The translations under genes and the position numbers were made by a program. Below the pieces are notes generated by a model that had not been told where the DNA came from, did not search any database, and was given only the letters and a program-made list of their open reading frames with translations. Of a DNA stretch of 64,000 bases, positions 26,499-34,080 are shown piece after piece. Location of the stretch: the NCBI GenBank assembly GCA_016699325.1, contig CP064971.1, forward strand, positions 1,612,001 through 1,676,000, written 5' to 3'. The stretch comes from Methanolinea sp. (lineage in GTDB: Archaea > Halobacteriota > Methanomicrobia > Methanomicrobiales > Methanospirillaceae). Positions within the stretch are counted from its first letter, which is position 1; each line of letters starts with the position of its first letter.

Positions 26499-27584
26499 AT
26501 GAGCGTCGAGACAGTGGGGGCTGTCACCCCGACAATCCCGACAGAATTCTTCACCCTCAGCGAAAATCTCCTGGCAGTCTTCATCGTGATTGCCGGTACT
26601 GCGATGAGCATCCTACTTTTTTTCGTTATCGGCTGGCTTCAGAGAAGAGCTGGTACAACCGAATCTAAGCTTGATGATATTGTCATCTCGGCACTGGGAA
26701 CACCGATGGTCATTGCAGTGCTGGTGGCCTCGATCTTCATCGCTCTTCAGGTTGCGACGCTTCCCAGCGGTCTGGAATGGATCATGGAGAGCAAATACTT
26801 CAATGCCATCTATGTCATCCTCGGAGCATGGGTGGCATCCAGTTTTGCTTATAATTTCATCAGCACTTATGGATCACCTGCTGCCGGCGAGACCGAAAAA
26901 GAGATCGATGACAGTATGATCGCCCTCGCCCTCATCATTGCCAAGTACATCATCTGGTTTATCGCCTTCCTGATCATACTTTCCATTCTCGAAATCGATA
27001 TCACCCCATTCCTGGCCGGTGCGGGAATCATCGGTCTTGCCGTTGCCCTTGCAGCCCAGGACATCCTCTCAAACTTCTTTGGCGGGGCAATGATTGCGGT
27101 CGACAAGCCGTTCAGGATCAATGACCGCATCAAAATCGAAGAGTATTACGGCGATGTCATCCATGTTGGACCGCGGAGCACCCGAATAAAAACGCTCGAT
27201 AATCAGGTTGTAACCATCCCGAATGTAAAGGTCATAGACAGCTTTATCGTCAACTATGCGATGCCGGACTCGAGACTCAAAGTGCGAATTCCCCTCAGGA
27301 TTGCATACGGATCTGATGTGAAAAAAGTGAAGGATGTCCTTTTCGATATTACCCGGGAAGCTGCAGCGACCCACCCGTTTATCCTGATGGATCCCGCACC
27401 CGAGGTCTATTTCCTGGAATTCGGCGCATCACACCTCCATTTCGAAGTCGTTGTCTGGTGCAATGATTTTGGATTGACCTGGAATACCAAGGATGCCATC
27501 AATACCCTGATCGCCAGACACTTTGCCGAAGAAGGAATAGAAATTCCCTTCCCCCAGATGGATGTTCATCTGAAAAAACCCTGA
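26499..27584 (+). CDS. Mechanosensitive channel, MscS family
   Basis: 361 residues from the ATG at 26499. Three to four N-terminal membrane helices are followed by the MscS pore helix and beta domain: FLAGAGIIGLAVALAAQDILSN-type pore residues, GGAMIAVDKPFRINDRIKIE, then VTIPNVKVIDSFIVNY. The channel opens on membrane tension and releases solutes under osmotic downshock. The frame is open upstream in the spacer with hypD, but the ATG at 26499 leaves a sensible N-terminus (MSVETVGAVTP). Confidence 0.92.
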   Translation: MSVETVGAVTPTIPTEFFTLSENLLAVFIVIAGTAMSILLFFVIGWLQRRAGTTESKLDDIVISALGTPMVIAVLVASIFIALQVATLPSGLEWIMESKYFNAIYVILGAWVASSFAYNFISTYGSPAAGETEKEIDDSMIALALIIAKYIIWFIAFLIILSILEIDITPFLAGAGIIGLAVALAAQDILSNFFGGAMIAVDKPFRINDRIKIEEYYGDVIHVGPRSTRIKTLDNQVVTIPNVKVIDSFIVNYAMPDSRLKVRIPLRIAYGSDVKKVKDVLFDITREAAATHPFILMDPAPEVYFLEFGASHLHFEVVVWCNDFGLTWNTKDAINTLIARHFAEEGIEIPFPQMDVHLKKP

Positions 27585-27649
27585 TTCTTTTAAAATTTTA
27601 CTATGCCAGGATCTTATCTTTTATCGTTGTTTCCGAAAAGTATCACTGT

Positions 27650-28369
27650 ATGTTCGGTATATCGTCTTTCTGCCTCCACCACGAGCCTCTCGATATCGCA
27701 CTCGATCTGCTGGCGGAAATCGCCGACCTGATCGAAGTGATGGATGACGGAGCACATCACATCGAGTCTCCTGACCTGCTGGAATCATACTCTTGCAGGT
27801 ATACCGTTCATGCGCCGTCCCGGAGTATAAATATCGCCAGTGTCCATGAACCGATCAGGAAGGGGAGTGTGGAAGTCATCTGCACTTGCTTTGCACTCTC
27901 GGGAGAAGTTGCAGCTGATGTGGTTATCCACCCGGGTTACTTTGCCTGGAGAGAAGACCGCGACAAGGCCCTTCGCCAGTTCCGGAAATCGCTGGCAGAC
28001 CTGAATGCCTGTGCAGAGGATTACTCAATTCGTTTCTCCATCGAAAACATGGAAAACTGGAACTATTTTTTTCTGAGGCGCCCGGAAGAGATTGAAAACC
28101 TTGGCGAATTTAATCTGGCTCTTGATGTCGGGCATGCATACCTGAATCGCTGTCTGGATGAATTCCTCGCCATGCCGTTTTCCCACGTCCACCTCCATGA
28201 CAATAATGGAAAGGAGGACTTGCACGCCCCGGTGGGACAGGGAACAATCGACTTTGGGCCGGTATTAAAAGCCATAAAAGATAATCATGCAACACCTATC
28301 ATCGAAGTGGGGACCTTTGAAGGAGCCCTTGACAGCCTTGGAATCCTGTCCCGGATGACCGAAAATTGA
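27650..28369 (+). CDS. Sugar-phosphate isomerase/epimerase-type TIM-barrel protein
   Basis: 239 residues of the AP-endonuclease-2/xylose-isomerase-like superfamily. Metal-ligand patterns are seen as YTVHAPSRSINIAS, VVIHPGY, FSIENMENW, LALDVGHAYL and VHLHDNNGKEDLHAPVGQGTID, ending with PIIEVGTFEGAL. The active site thus seems complete. Members act on sugars or, as endonuclease IV, on abasic DNA; this short form is more like the epimerase side. The substrate is unknown. It follows mscS by 65 bases. Confidence 0.8.
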   Translation: MFGISSFCLHHEPLDIALDLLAEIADLIEVMDDGAHHIESPDLLESYSCRYTVHAPSRSINIASVHEPIRKGSVEVICTCFALSGEVAADVVIHPGYFAWREDRDKALRQFRKSLADLNACAEDYSIRFSIENMENWNYFFLRRPEEIENLGEFNLALDVGHAYLNRCLDEFLAMPFSHVHLHDNNGKEDLHAPVGQGTIDFGPVLKAIKDNHATPIIEVGTFEGALDSLGILSRMTEN

Positions 28370-28444
28370 CGCGGTTTTCCAGTCTATTCCTGGAATACAT
28401 GGAAAGCCCCCAATTTCAGGCAGTTATCCGGTCTTTTCCGCAAT

Positions 28445-28455
28445 CTTTTAAAGGA
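28445..28455 (+). promoter_or_regulatory. TATA box of tRNA-Thr
   Basis: CTTTTAAAGGA lies about 33 bases before the mature 5' end of the tRNA, the usual archaeal distance. Confidence 0.5.
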
Positions 28456-28484
28456 CTCACTGCAAAGATTAGTGGTGCACTCCT

Positions 28485-28557
28485 GCCTCAGTGGCTCAGC
28501 CGGTAGAGCGACACCTTGGTAAGGTGTAGGTCGCGAGTTCAAATCTCGCCTGAGGCT
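28485..28557 (+). tRNA. tRNA-Thr (GGU)
   Basis: Acceptor GCCTCAG pairs with CTGAGGC, the D arm is present (GCTCAGCCGGTAGAGC), the anticodon stem ACACC/GGTGT encloses TTGGTAA with anticodon GGT, and the T arm is GCGAGTTCAAATCTCGC. The discriminator is T and CCA is not encoded. Its 3' end abuts a truncated receiver-domain coding fragment on the opposite strand. Confidence 0.95.
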
Positions 28558-28654
28558 CTCCATCCTTATATCCAGTTTTCTGCATTGCCTGGGTGAGATC
28601 AAGGAGATACGGCTCATCATCGACACACAGCACAGCGATCCGGGGCATCGGCAT
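28558..28654 (-). pseudogene. N-terminal stub of a response-regulator receiver domain
   Basis: From the ATG at 28654 (or 28648) the minus strand reads MPMPRIAVLCVDDEPYLLDL and on to TQAMQKTGYKDG, the unmistakable start of a CheY-like receiver domain, including the acidic pair DDE. After about 32 codons the frame runs into the tRNA-Thr sequence, so the phosphorylated aspartate and the rest of the protein are gone. I read it as a remnant left by a deletion or by integration and excision at the tRNA 3' end. Confidence 0.75.
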
Positions 28655-28844
28655 CGATATCGGGGAGCACGATCTTCAAAGATCATATGCATTAGCCAGA
28701 CAAAACATGTAAAAAACCATGATACAGCCCTGCGTTTGACGGATGCGAACCTATATCTGAATAGAAAATAATTTCAATCAATATTAGCGGGATTTATCCT
28801 TGATAATTCTATTATGGAACTGGCACTGAACATAATGATGCGGA

Positions 28845-30338
28845 ATGTGGCGGTTCACTCCCTATACAACGATCGGAAAAGCTGAACAGGAACGGGGGCT
28901 GTCATATGTCATCTTTGACGGTCTCTTCACCCATGCTTTTGTCACCCTCACCGGCGGCATTTTCCTTGTGGCATATGCACTGGACCTCGGGGCGTCCAAC
29001 CTGGTCATCGGGCTTCTCGCGGCCATCCCGCCGCTGGCCGAGCTGATGCAGATCCCAGGGATCGCGCTCGTTGAACGGTTCCGCAACAGGAAGGTTATCG
29101 CGCTGGTCACCTCTCTTATCTCCCGCGGGTTCTGGTTCATTATCGCGTTTATTCCTTTTTTTGTCCCACCGGAGACAGGAATCGTGCTGCTGGTGGTAAG
29201 CATCCTCATTTATTCCTGTTTTTCTGCGGTTAAGCATTGCAGCTGGAAATCATGGATGCGGGATTTTATTCCCGATGGCATCCTCGGCATATTTTTTTCC
29301 CGTAGGCTTGCCCTTTCGTTTGCCCTGGGCAGTGTGTTGAGATTGCTGGCCTGTTTCTTTCTTGATTTTTGGGAGAAAGGAGCAATTCCAGACCTTTATG
29401 GATATTCCCTGATATTCCTGGTGGGAAGCTTTCTCGGCCTGGTCGGACTCGTATTTCTCTCTGCGACACCGGAACCGATGATGGAAAAGCAGTTTACCAT
29501 CCCTCTCTATAGCCTTTTTTCAGAATGTTTCCAGAACAGGCATTTTAACAACCTCCTGATCTTCCTCAGTCTCTGGAGTTTTGCCATCAACCTCGCCGCT
29601 CCGTTCCTGACCGTGTACCTGATCAAGCGCCTCTCCCTTGACATCACCACGATTATTGTCCTTTCCCTGGTGAGCCAGGTCTGCAGCATTTTTTCCTTTC
29701 CACTCTGGGGGAGACTTGTGGACCAGTACAGCAACAAGACAGTGCTCCAGATTGCCGGGCCGCTCTTTATTATATGCATCGTGGCCTTCACTTTCACCAA
29801 TTTCCCCGAACCCCACCTGATGACCATGCCGCTCCTGGTTCTCATCCACATCATCATGGGATTTTCAACCGCAGGTGTGACACTGGCCTCCGGAAATATC
29901 GGCCTGAAACTGGCACCGAAAGGATCGGCCACCACCTATCTGGGGACTATTGGGATCTTCACCTCGCTTTCAGCCGGGATCTCACCTATTATCGGCGGAC
30001 TTTTTGTCGACCACCTCGCGGAATTCTCTCTTGCATGGAACCTTGAGTGGAATAGTCCTGGACTGCATTATATCGTGCCGACGCTCCATTTGCAGCACTG
30101 GGATTTTTTCTTTGTCGTAGCAGCCCTGATCGGTTTCTTCTCAATCCACCGGCTCTCTTACGTAAAGGAGGTGGGGGAGGTGGACGAGCCGATCTTTATT
30201 CCATTCCTTGTCGCCTTTGGACGGGATATCAGGAACTTTTCGACAGCCGGAGGATTGCGGGGCCTCCTCAGGTTCCCCTACAGCGATTTCCGGATGAAAA
30301 GAAGACCTGGCGGCCGGCACCAGGATCGGGCTCTCTAA
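28845..30338 (+). CDS. Major facilitator superfamily transporter
   Basis: 497 residues with twelve probable membrane helices. The first loop region LVERFRNRKVIALVTSLISR corresponds to the MFS A-like motif between helices 2 and 3, and LWGRLVDQYSNKTVLQIAG is its counterpart in the second half. It has an additional ~60-residue cytoplasmic C-terminus rich in arginine. The substrate is not deducible; some archaeal relatives are annotated as permeases of unknown role. The ATG at 28845 was chosen (MWRFTPYTTIGKAEQERG), a typical N-terminal amphipathic lead-in. Confidence 0.85.
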   Translation: MWRFTPYTTIGKAEQERGLSYVIFDGLFTHAFVTLTGGIFLVAYALDLGASNLVIGLLAAIPPLAELMQIPGIALVERFRNRKVIALVTSLISRGFWFIIAFIPFFVPPETGIVLLVVSILIYSCFSAVKHCSWKSWMRDFIPDGILGIFFSRRLALSFALGSVLRLLACFFLDFWEKGAIPDLYGYSLIFLVGSFLGLVGLVFLSATPEPMMEKQFTIPLYSLFSECFQNRHFNNLLIFLSLWSFAINLAAPFLTVYLIKRLSLDITTIIVLSLVSQVCSIFSFPLWGRLVDQYSNKTVLQIAGPLFIICIVAFTFTNFPEPHLMTMPLLVLIHIIMGFSTAGVTLASGNIGLKLAPKGSATTYLGTIGIFTSLSAGISPIIGGLFVDHLAEFSLAWNLEWNSPGLHYIVPTLHLQHWDFFFVVAALIGFFSIHRLSYVKEVGEVDEPIFIPFLVAFGRDIRNFSTAGGLRGLLRFPYSDFRMKRRPGGRHQDRAL

Positions 30339-31302
30339 CCTTCATTTGCTCGGAACACCCCTCAGGAACAGCCATCCCGGATCAGGGGCTGTCACCTTCC
30401 ATTGCAATAGTAGTCTATAAGCACCATTGCAACCCTCTTTGCAGGCTTCCTGGGAGACCCCTCAGTTCTCGCATACTGAAGAACGGTATGAACCTGGACC
30501 TGATCGGGGGTCTCTACCCATTCCAGAGTATGCCTTTTATGCCCATCCTGCCTGCCAGGTGGCTTTTCCCCCTTTCTGCCACCGATTCTGGGGATGTCGG
30601 AATACATCCATCGAGGGTGGCCGGTTGCTGTTCCGATTGTGTTTTTTTTAATTGCGCCTCCAATTCCTGAATTCATACCTTAACCCTTCGGTTTTGGGGA
30701 GAAGCGACTGAATATCGGACGCAGGGGTGATTTCGTTGATATCGTTATTCTGTTGATTTCTTGTCACTGGTTGTTATTATGACGTCATCGTATCTTGCGG
30801 TTGACCCTGAACAGTAACCAAAAAAAAGTTTTATGGGCTTCGATCGGAAAAATTCCGGTAAATGAAGCGAAATCTTGCACAAGGTTTATCATGGTAGAGA
30901 CCTATGTATGTATCACAATACATCCAAAATTGCTGGGAGGATTCCGGGCGATAGTATCGGATGCCAGTTGGGAACGCCGCACTTCAGAAATGACATCCAT
31001 CATCTTCCGGGGAAAAACCCGGCTTCACGAGGCAAGGATGGGTATGCAGGGACTGCTCTCGCGTCGATCAGTTATTCCAGGGTTATTGAAGTGTTCTGAT
31101 AATCGGTGATACTACCCCACGCTGGGTGTATTGGTTATCCATCGTTCCGAATTGCGTATTCATCGGGGAATATCGTTCCCCAGGGGGGTGTCCATATTTC
31201 ATGTTGAAGAGGGGTGCAAGACAGGGAGGATATCCGGACCGGCACTTATCTGGAAGAGGCCTGGTTCGGAACGGTCCCCGGCTGCAATCAGGAGGTGAGA
31301 GT
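30339..31302. other. 964-base stretch without a supported gene
   Basis: Short frames on both strands (one of 94 codons on the minus strand at 30392-30676, one of 104 codons plus at 30795-31109) lack motifs, sensible starts and coding-like composition. An AT-rich pocket with AAAAAAAAGTTTTATGG (~30820) could be a promoter. I see no RNA fold that I can name. Confidence 0.4.
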
Positions 31303-31467
31303 TTGACATTCATCGATCGGAAAATAAAAGATTTAGAGAGCGAGATCGCGGGGCACCAGAAACAGATCAAGTATTTCGAGGAGCGGGCAGCCGAACTCAG
31401 ATATCACATCGACCATGTAATCGCACCCGAAATCGAGGAACTGAAACGGAGAAATTCCAGAGGGTGA
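31303..31467 (+). CDS. 54-residue coiled-coil protein with TTG start
   Basis: The start is decided by a strong Shine-Dalgarno GGAGGTGA (31291-31298) just before a TTG at 31303; an ATG further upstream in the same frame has no such site. The product, (M)TFIDRKIKDLESEIAGHQKQ..., has heptad-like spacing of I/L/A residues through ELRYHIDHVIAPEIEELKRR, predicting a single long coiled coil. No family recognised. It opens a run of four small plus-strand genes. Confidence 0.6.
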   Translation: MTFIDRKIKDLESEIAGHQKQIKYFEERAAELRYHIDHVIAPEIEELKRRNSRG

Positions 31468-31474
31468 TACAGGA

Positions 31475-31576
31475 ATGAACAGCTACTATTCCACTGACCA
31501 GATCCTGTGGGCTCTAATGGTCCTCTTCGCAATGGTATTCGTATCCATCGTTATCGGCAGGGCATTCCTGTGGTAA
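31475..31576 (+). CDS. 33-residue single-span membrane peptide
   Basis: ATG at 31475, seven bases after the coiled-coil gene. The peptide reads MNSYYSTDQILWALMVLFAM followed by VFVSIVIGRAFLW: a short polar start and one membrane-spanning helix. It is preceded by a weak ACAGGA ribosome site. Its tight linkage to the coiled-coil gene and uniform hydrophobicity make it a likely real small membrane protein, perhaps a partner of the 54-residue protein. Confidence 0.55.
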   Translation: MNSYYSTDQILWALMVLFAMVFVSIVIGRAFLW

Positions 31577-31680
31577 CAACGGTCCACTTTCGATTAAAAG
31601 AGAAAAATCATCATGCCACTGAGTGTGAAAAGGATTGCCGGACGTGGAGCCCTCCGGCAGGGATGTGGCAGGAGAATTAC

Positions 31681-31983
31681 ATGACGGATATCTTGACAGA
31701 AAAGATCTATCTCGCGGTCCAGGACATCCGGACCCTTGCAGCCAGGACCCGTCCGGACTGCAGGGGAAAGCGTGACTGTATCAACTGCCCGGCGCGGATT
31801 GGGGTGCCGGGCCGGCTTGACTCCGAATGCTTGTTCAACCTTTGTGATACCATGGGGGAGAGAACATCGAGAAATGATAAAAAGAGGGTTTCTGCCAGGT
31901 ATGTCATCAATCCACGTCGGAGACCACAACATAACCCGGCGACGGAGACCGGTGGGGACGTGGTACGCCGCAGTGTGTGTTGA
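31681..31983 (+). CDS. Hypothetical cysteine-containing protein, 100 residues
   Basis: ATG at 31681 with AGGAGA seven bases upstream. The N-terminal helix (EKIYLAVQDIRTLAART) is followed by a cysteine group DCRGKRDCINCPARIG and later ECLFNLCD, five cysteines in about 34 residues, which could bind zinc or an iron-sulfur cluster. The tail is basic (RRRPQHNPATETGGDVVRR). No named family is recognised. Confidence 0.5.
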   Translation: MTDILTEKIYLAVQDIRTLAARTRPDCRGKRDCINCPARIGVPGRLDSECLFNLCDTMGERTSRNDKKRVSARYVINPRRRPQHNPATETGGDVVRRSVC

Positions 31984-32008
31984 TGGCGTATATGATGAGA
32001 TAGATTAA

Positions 32009-32380
32009 TTGACTATTACAATAGATACAAAAACAGTGACAAAGCGCACCAGCGAAGAGATGAAGAAGGAGATCATCACTCTCTATCGTGGGGGCATGAG
32101 CCCTTACAAGATTGCCCAGTACTTCAAGGGCACGATCACGCATGGCGGGGTAAGAAACGTCCTTCTTCGTGCAGGTGAAAGGATCAGGAACAGGTCGGAA
32201 GTAAAACAACGATATGATATAGACTTGGCAAAACTCGTTCATCTTTACCTTGACAAGGGATGGAGCACCTACCGTATCGGCAAGGAGCTTGATATCCCCC
32301 CTTCCGCTGTGTGGTTCCGGTTGCACAAGGCCGGGATCAAGACAAGAGATATCCATGAAGCACGGTCCGGTGATGAATGA
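32009..32380 (+). CDS. Helix-turn-helix protein with two HTH-like units
   Basis: 123 residues beginning at a TTG (32009). Two similar segments read as HTH units: EIITLYRGGMSPYKIAQYFK with GGVRNVLLRAG (residues ~21-56), and LVHLYLDKGWSTYRIGKELD with PPSAVWFRLHKAG (~76-108). Both resemble the resolvase/invertase C-terminal HTH. It is probably a DNA-binding protein with a tandem domain. It closes the run of small genes at 31.3-32.4 kb and could control them; that is inference. Confidence 0.65.
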   Translation: MTITIDTKTVTKRTSEEMKKEIITLYRGGMSPYKIAQYFKGTITHGGVRNVLLRAGERIRNRSEVKQRYDIDLAKLVHLYLDKGWSTYRIGKELDIPPSAVWFRLHKAGIKTRDIHEARSGDE

Positions 32381-33040
32381 TGACGGTAACCTCGAAGTTA
32401 GGGCCATTACGTACATTCTGCTCACGGTGTGGAAAAGACATATTCCACTATCATGACAGAGTGTATGCCAACAAGAAAAAAATATACCATTATGAATGTT
32501 GGATTAAAGAAAAGAACGCCCGATCTGAAGTGTAACTGGATCTCACCCCGAATTGCATCTTGTAGCATTCAAAAAGGGTTCAGGAAAGGACCATCCAGAA
32601 TCTATTGAGTGGTTAAAGGATCCACCCCTTTCCGCCTTCTTTGGAGTGTCGATGACGTGTGGGAGTACTTATCGCTAATGGTGAGCATCTGATCAGGTCG
32701 CCTAAAATAACTTGTCATAAAAGAAGCGAATAAGCTATTCAGCTGCCACGCCTGAGGCTTGGTGAAATTTTTCGAACATGCTCTAATGCTCTTTTTAAAA
32801 TGTGAAATCTCTTCTTTCTTTGCACAACAGCAAGTTGAGGTCATGACTGCATCAATAACCTCGGGTGATGCACTTGTTCTCCTCAAGTTCGGTTATCACG
32901 ATGGCGGCATTATCACCCACAACGCTGCGGCAATCAGATTTTTCTGCAAGAGACCATCTTTGGAGATAGAAGAAGAGGAAACGGGAATGATCCCGTTCTG
33001 CTTGGTCGCGCCGCTGGTTAATGCAGGTAGATTGCTCGTG
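32381..33040. other. Gene-poor stretch with possible transposase debris
   Basis: No complete gene. The minus-strand frame noted separately (32602-32886) has a transposase-like look; the rest is without coding signal. Confidence 0.35.
32602..32886 (-). pseudogene. Possible transposase N-terminal remnant
   Basis: The frame contains HFKKSIRACSKNFTKPQAW followed by NSLFASFMTSYFRRPDQML, a pattern (xxNFTKPQ, then a hydrophobic helix) reminiscent of the N-terminus of IS701/ISH3-like transposases. It stops after 94 codons with no catalytic part. The match is impressionistic. Confidence 0.3.
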
Positions 33041-33391
33041 TTACCTTCCGCATGCGTACTTAATACCGCGGTTGATACAGGCGATTGCTTCGGCCTCACG
33101 TCCCATCCTCTTAAGGGTCAGGCCCTTGTTGAACCATGCTTCGGATGATCCGGGATCAATCCTGAGTGCGGTGTCATAGCACTGGAGTGCCTCGTCGCAT
33201 TTCCCAAGATAATCCAGGAAATTGGCCTTCTCGTTCCAGGCTCCTGAGTATGCCGGTTCCAGGGCAATAGCCCGGTCGAAATATTCTAGAACCTTCTCTG
33301 GCTCCGTCTTGCCTTCTGCTTCCAGGGCCAGGCGGAAGAAATATTGGGCATCGTGTGAAATGCTCACAACGGTTTTCTGCATATTCTGCAT
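33041..33391 (-). CDS. TPR protein, 116 residues (paralogue of the gene at 37390)
   Basis: Starts MQNMQKTVVSISHDAQYFFR, then three tetratricopeptide units: PEKVLEYFDRAIALEP, CDEALQCYDTALRIDP and EAEAIACINRGIKYACGR. It is a small helical scaffold expected to bind another protein. Its close relative lies on the far side of fdhAB on the same strand, with the same order of repeats and the same C-terminal INRGI ending. No partner is evident. Confidence 0.7.
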   Translation of the reverse strand: MQNMQKTVVSISHDAQYFFRLALEAEGKTEPEKVLEYFDRAIALEPAYSGAWNEKANFLDYLGKCDEALQCYDTALRIDPGSSEAWFNKGLTLKRMGREAEAIACINRGIKYACGR

Positions 33392-34080
33392 CTCTCCTGC
33401 CAGGGTTTTCCGGTCGTCTCCCCGACAAGGAAGAAATAATTGGTATGCTTAAATATTGATTTGCGTTATAAAACTGTATGAATAAATTGCATTGCATTGT
33501 TTAACAATGTGTTGTTATCATCAATGCACGGCATATATGAAATGCATTGGTGCGGGCATAACTTTCAAAAAATAACTGGATTCCTTTAAACTAAACGCAT
33601 ATCAATCCAAACCAATGCAAGAATTAGAAAAATGGTTTGGGTACCTTCAGTTACATTTTCTCATCCTGGAAATGCCAGATGCTGAATTCAACATGAGAAA
33701 GACGGGTGCAGTATGAACGTGAAGGCAAATGTCTCGAACGTGCGGCAGCTTGATAACACCAGGATTTACGGAATACCAAACCCGCGTCAGCACTGCGAGA
33801 AATTCGCAAGGCGAGTGCTGTTTTCCTCTTGTCGATCATTCTAGGTCACCCCGGGAACGAATGAACCTTCCAGGGATATTGAATATGCATAACTAATCCC
33901 GGAGAGAATATCGGGTTTGCATACCATGTGTTCTCTATCGGGAACTCCGGTGTAATACGAGGGCAGTCTGGATTTTTCGCCAATGAATGAAGTATGAATA
34001 TCTAGGGTGGCTCTGCTCTCATATAGCAAAGAATAATAAGACTGAAAAGTAAGTCAACTTAACCTGTAAAGGTGTGAATC
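33392..34080. promoter_or_regulatory. Divergent control region between the TPR gene and fdhAB
   Basis: 689 bases without a supported gene. The part nearest the TPR gene is AT-rich (GCGTTATAAAACTG at about 33463-33476) and carries five copies of TGCATTG or its reverse complement CAATGCA within 33488-33619. The fdhA start is preceded by AAAGGTGTGAATC, giving a plausible ribosome site. Regulation of formate dehydrogenase through the heptamers is an inference. Confidence 0.4.

Noticed and set aside
30392..30676. A 94-codon minus-strand gene
   Set aside because: No family resemblance, no visible promoter or ribosome site, and composition like intergenic sequence.
32759..33148. A 129-codon plus-strand gene
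   Set aside because: It overlaps the clear TPR gene in antisense and shows no motif.
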